Assembly (NCBI GenBank): GCA_946186335.1
Contig: CAMHMW010000019.1
Location: 1-18,185, forward strand
Direction of reading: 5' to 3'
Length of the DNA stretch: 18,185 nt
From: an uncultured Candidatus Melainabacteria bacterium
GTDB lineage: Bacteria; Cyanobacteriota; Vampirovibrionia; Gastranaerophilales; Gastranaerophilaceae
The translations under genes and the position numbers were made by a program. This document shows positions 15,961-18,185 of this stretch, one piece after another; within the stretch, counting starts at the first letter, position 1, and each line of letters opens with the position of its first letter. The notes under the pieces are model-generated. The model ran no database searches. It had not been told where the DNA came from and saw only the letters and a program-made list of their open reading frames with translations.

Positions 15961-15969
15961 TGATATAAT
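15961..15969 (+). promoter_or_regulatory. Possible extended -10 promoter reading towards 16120
   Basis: TGATATAAT on the plus strand is a full TGN-TATAAT element in the gap between the pil operon and the YqeG-type gene. It would drive transcription into a region with no sizeable gene, antisense to the downstream phosphatase gene. The region is AT-rich, so a chance match is possible. Confidence 0.35.
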
Positions 15970-16022
15970 ATTTGTCATGTTAAGTCAAAATTTGTAAATC
16001 TCATAAAATTTCGAGGGCAAAT

Positions 16023-16055
16023 ATGGATAAAACTCAATTATATCGCGGATTTTAA
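16023..16055 (+). CDS. Possible 10-residue mini-ORF
   Basis: The frame encodes MDKTQLYRGF and stops at TAA. It is included only because it has a well-placed GAGGG ribosome site (16013-16017, 5 nt upstream), a TGN-TATAAT promoter about 54 nt before it, and a 16-bp AT palindrome over its stop. It could be a leader peptide, a remnant of a longer gene, or chance. No homologue is known to me. Confidence 0.2.
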   Translation: MDKTQLYRGF

Positions 16056-16069
16056 AATATTAATATTTT
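16054..16069. repeat. Perfect 16-bp AT palindrome
   Basis: AAAATATTAATATTTT is its own reverse complement. It lies in the 258-nt gap between the pil operon and the YqeG-type gene. It could be a protein-binding site or part of a weak bidirectional terminator for the upstream mini-transcript or the phosphatase gene. In AT-rich DNA such a site can also arise by chance. Confidence 0.35.
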
Positions 16070-16121
16070 GTTACAAGAAAGATTATTTATACAATATATC
16101 AATCTGTTGATTTACATTAAA

Positions 16122-16601
16122 TTAATGAGAAACCGTTAGTCTTTCAAGAAATCTGACAAATCTGACGATTTTTGCTTCTGTTTCGGCTGTAATTGAATCA
16201 ACCAAAATCGTTTTACAGCCAAGATTTTTACCGCATAATATATCGGTTAGAGGTCGGTCTCCGACAAGTACACATTCCTTAACATTGATATTATGTTCTT
16301 TTAAAAATTCCAGTATTTTTGCCGTTTTCGGCTTTGCAGCATCAAATAACATCGGAAAATCAGAAATCGCTCTCACATTTTCAATATATTTCGGATTTTT
16401 ATTATTGGAAACCACCGCAATAAAAAAATCTTTACGTACAAGATTCAGCCAGTTGAGGATTTCCTCGGAATATGCCGCAGATTTTGATGCCATAAGGGTA
16501 CTGTCCAAATCAAAAAGCATAGCCTTTATACCCTGCTGCTTTAAATTTTGCAAATCTATATCATATATCTTTTTTAAATTATAATCAGGTTTAACAAACA
16601 T
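16122..16601 (-). CDS. yqeG: HAD-superfamily phosphatase, YqeG family
   Basis: At 159 residues this matches the small class-III HAD phosphatases typified by B. subtilis YqeG. It has DLDSTL (31-36, nucleophile and acid Asp), VVSNN (63-67), Lys90 in AAKPK, and GDRPLTDILCG (114-124) with the metal-binding Asp. Related proteins include eukaryotic mitochondrial phosphatidylglycerophosphate phosphatase, but the bacterial substrate is not settled. The ATG overlaps the end of the upstream U32 gene by 11 nt, with GGAG about 9 nt before it inside that gene, so translation is probably coupled. No clear terminator follows the stop; only a short 5-bp stem is visible. Confidence 0.88.
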   Translation of the reverse strand: MFVKPDYNLKKIYDIDLQNLKQQGIKAMLFDLDSTLMASKSAAYSEEILNWLNLVRKDFFIAVVSNNKNPKYIENVRAISDFPMLFDAAKPKTAKILEFLKEHNINVKECVLVGDRPLTDILCGKNLGCKTILVDSITAETEAKIVRFVRFLERLTVSH

Positions 16602-17865
16602 GTTCTTTTACTCCGACCGTTCTTGCAAGGGCAACATCAAATTCAACAGGTTCACGCCCGAGTTTTAAATATACATCGGCATTAGTATTTGCCAAATCCA
16701 AAGATTCTCCGTTTTCGTTAATGATTTCAACAACCTTTGTCACAAACTGTTCTTTCGGGGTTATAATTTCAACCTCATCATTAATATATATCTTGTTTTT
16801 AATTTTTACAAAATACAGATTATCGGAAGAATCCGATTCAAACACCACATCCGAATACTTCTTCATTCCGTGAAATTCAAACAGGAAATCCGCCCCTGCC
16901 AAACCTTTTGAAATATCATAACTGTAACTGTCAGACTTGTTTTCACCCAATGCAAACCCCGTTGTATAACCACGATTCCCTACCTTTTGAAGTTCGATAA
17001 AATATTTTTCCATATCAGCATCAGGATTTTTCAGAATTTCATCTATCGCCGCACGGTATGTTTTTGCAACCGCAGAAACATAATACAAACTCTTTGTCCT
17101 GCCCTCAACCTTTAAAGAATCAACCCCTGCATTTATCATGTCTTTTAAATATTTTACAAGACACAAATCTTTCGGACTCAGGATATGTGAACCGCGTTCA
17201 TCCTGATTTATTTCGTAATACTGTCCGGGGTGGGTTTCTTCCACAAGTTTGTAACTCCATCTGCAAGGCTGTGAACAGTTGCCGGAATTTGCTTTTCTTT
17301 CTCCATTGGTAAAATAATCGCTCAGCAAACATCTTCCCGAAAAAGACACACACTGAGAACCGTGAATAAAACATTCAATTTCCATATCGGGAACTTGTTT
17401 TTTAATTTCGGTAATTTCCGGAATGGATAGTTCCCTTGCCAAAACCACACGGGTTGCGCCCATATCACGCCAAAATTTTACGCATTCGTAATTCAGAATA
17501 TTTGTCTGGGTGCTGACATGGATATCGGTATCGGGCATATATTTTCTGAGAAGGCGCAAAATTCCGAAATCACTGACCAAGATTGCATCAGGGTTTGCAT
17601 CTTTTATAATATCCATACATTGTTCAAGATGTTTTATATCAGAATTAAACGCAAAAATATTCAGCGTCATATATGCTTTTGCACCCAATTGATGAGCCAG
17701 ATCTATTGCACTTTTCAAATTTTCAAGGGTAATTATTTCACCCTTTCTCATCGCCCTTAAACTAAAATCCACAACCCCGAGATAAACAGCATCTGCACCG
17801 TATTTTACGGCGTATTTCAGCTTTTCTATATTTCCGGCAGGCATCAGTAATTCAACTTTATTCAT
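16591..17865 (-). CDS. U32 'peptidase' family protein, TrhP/YegQ-like tRNA hydroxylation factor
   Basis: The 424-residue sequence starts ELLMPAGNIEKLKYAVKYGA, the family hallmark, and has a TIM-barrel-like N-terminal part. The U32 signature is at 163-184 (IECFIHGSQCVSFSGRC), followed by NSGNCSQPCRW (193-203). Cys172, 179, 197 and 201 are placed like the cluster-binding Cys of the family. GVDSLKVEGRTKS (247-259) is also typical. Although labelled peptidases, members of the YegQ/YrrO branch (TrhP) act in prephenate-dependent hydroxylation of tRNA uridine 34. Length fits the YrrO/TrhP-type single module rather than the longer RlhA group. I infer, but cannot prove, the tRNA role. The ATG has no Shine-Dalgarno and a promoter 6 nt upstream. 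It is co-transcribed with yqeG. Confidence 0.88.
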   Translation of the reverse strand: MNKVELLMPAGNIEKLKYAVKYGADAVYLGVVDFSLRAMRKGEIITLENLKSAIDLAHQLGAKAYMTLNIFAFNSDIKHLEQCMDIIKDANPDAILVSDFGILRLLRKYMPDTDIHVSTQTNILNYECVKFWRDMGATRVVLARELSIPEITEIKKQVPDMEIECFIHGSQCVSFSGRCLLSDYFTNGERKANSGNCSQPCRWSYKLVEETHPGQYYEINQDERGSHILSPKDLCLVKYLKDMINAGVDSLKVEGRTKSLYYVSAVAKTYRAAIDEILKNPDADMEKYFIELQKVGNRGYTTGFALGENKSDSYSYDISKGLAGADFLFEFHGMKKYSDVVFESDSSDNLYFVKIKNKIYINDEVEIITPKEQFVTKVVEIINENGESLDLANTNADVYLKLGREPVEFDVALARTVGVKEHVC

Positions 17866-17871
17866 AAGTCA

Positions 17872-17900
17872 ATAATAGGATAAACCTAATTAATAATCAA
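17872..17900 (-). promoter_or_regulatory. Promoter of the U32-yqeG operon, leaderless type
   Basis: On the minus strand TTGATT (17900-17895) and TATTAT (17877-17872) are spaced 17 bp, with the -10 box ending 6 nt before the U32 ATG. No Shine-Dalgarno is present in those 6 nt. Confidence 0.65.
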
Positions 17901-17914
17901 CCAAATAGGTGATT

Positions 17915-17944
17915 TTGTTTCCCCATAAATATGGATAATAGAAT
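17915..17944 (+). promoter_or_regulatory. Promoter of the 44-residue membrane protein gene
   Basis: TTGTTT (17915-17920) and TAGAAT (17939-17944) are separated by 18 bp. The leader would be about 38 nt and holds GGAG at 17975-17978. Confidence 0.45.
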
Positions 17945-17988
17945 GTGTAAGAGATACAGAGTTAAGTTATTTTTGGAGAAAATTTAAT

Positions 17989-18123
17989 ATGCAAACCCTG
18001 AACAATGCAACCGCAACTATTAAAGAAATATGGTCATACCAACACCCCGTAATGCACACATGGTTCGTATTCAGTGCCGGTGCATTGGGTTGCATGATTA
18101 CCCTGTTATTTTTCCTTGTTTAA
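17989..18123 (+). CDS. Small single-span membrane protein, unknown function
   Basis: This is a 44-residue protein. The first 20 residues are polar (MQTLNNATATIKEIWSYQHP), and residues about 24-44 form one hydrophobic helix that runs to the C-terminus (WFVFSAGALGCMITLLFFLV). Two His (19 and 23), Trp15, Trp25 and one Cys (35) lie at or within the membrane boundary. Support for a real gene: an ATG with GGAG 10 nt upstream, a plausible promoter, and a hairpin shortly after the stop. It is too short to be found by many gene callers. I do not recognise the family; size and layout resemble small accessory subunits of membrane complexes, but that is only a resemblance. It is divergent from the U32 gene. 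Confidence 0.65.
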   Translation: MQTLNNATATIKEIWSYQHPVMHTWFVFSAGALGCMITLLFFLV

Positions 18124-18146
18124 TAACAAGATTATAAAAGTTTAAT

Positions 18147-18176
18147 TACCATGGTTTAATTTGACAGACCATGGTA
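18147..18176. terminator. Hairpin after the small membrane protein gene
   Basis: TACCATGGT (18147-18155) pairs perfectly with ACCATGGTA (18168-18176) around a 12-nt loop, followed by TTTCGTATT. The T-run is short, so termination may be weak. The hairpin begins 23 nt after the stop codon. Confidence 0.5.
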
Positions 18177-18185
18177 TTTCGTATT

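Noticed and set aside
1..18185. CRISPR arrays, tRNA, rRNA, insertion sequences, phage or toxin-antitoxin genes
   Set aside because: No regularly spaced repeats, tRNA-like cloverleaf, transposase or terminal inverted repeats were seen by reading both strands.

Overview
The window is AT-rich bacterial chromosomal DNA, densely coded, with the standard genetic code and frequent GTG or TTG starts. It encodes an Mla/TGD-type lipid transporter and an outer-membrane secretin, so the cell has two membranes. With a B. subtilis/cyanobacterial-type AroH chorismate mutase, a DapL-like aminotransferase and a YqeG-type HAD phosphatase, this suggests a non-photosynthetic relative of Cyanobacteria (Melainabacteria/Vampirovibrionia, Gastranaerophilales-like). 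That placement is an inference from gene content and style, not a proven assignment.

Layout. 1-329 (-): N-terminus of a secreted TPR protein, running off the window. 461-2284 (+): compact def-fmt-aroH operon (peptide deformylase, Met-tRNA formyltransferase, chorismate mutase). 2334-3569 (-): a PurD-like ATP-grasp protein that has lost the PurD substrate motifs. 3709-3951 (+): a small Asn-rich orphan protein ending at a clear bidirectional terminator. 4006-6815 (-): mlaE-mlaF-aminotransferase operon. 6816-7120: non-coding stretch with an intrinsic terminator. 7121-8890 (-): large TPR protein. 8911-9732 (-): short-chain dehydrogenase. 9790-15847 (-): type IV pilus/type II secretion cluster in the order PilP/GspC-like, secretin, PilB/GspE ATPase, PilC/GspF. 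15863-16121: intergenic with a possible plus-strand mini-transcript. 16122-17865 (-): U32-family protein overlapping a YqeG-type phosphatase. 17989-18123 (+): a 44-residue single-span membrane protein followed by a hairpin.

How the genes relate. def and fmt control the formyl group at the start of translation. The pil/gsp genes provide the secretin, its inner-membrane partner, the assembly ATPase and the platform protein of one envelope machine. MlaE and MlaF form the core of a lipid transporter. AroH makes prephenate, the co-substrate known for the TrhP branch of the U32 family, which is a possible metabolic link across the window.

The most notable non-gene signal is promoter architecture. 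Four genes (ATP-grasp, mlaE, the large TPR gene, U32) have a TATAAT-like -10 box exactly 6 nt before the ATG and no Shine-Dalgarno sequence, which predicts leaderless mRNAs. Most of the other genes have a recognisable Shine-Dalgarno; pilB has only a weak one. I found no CRISPR array, tRNA, rRNA, insertion sequence or phage gene.
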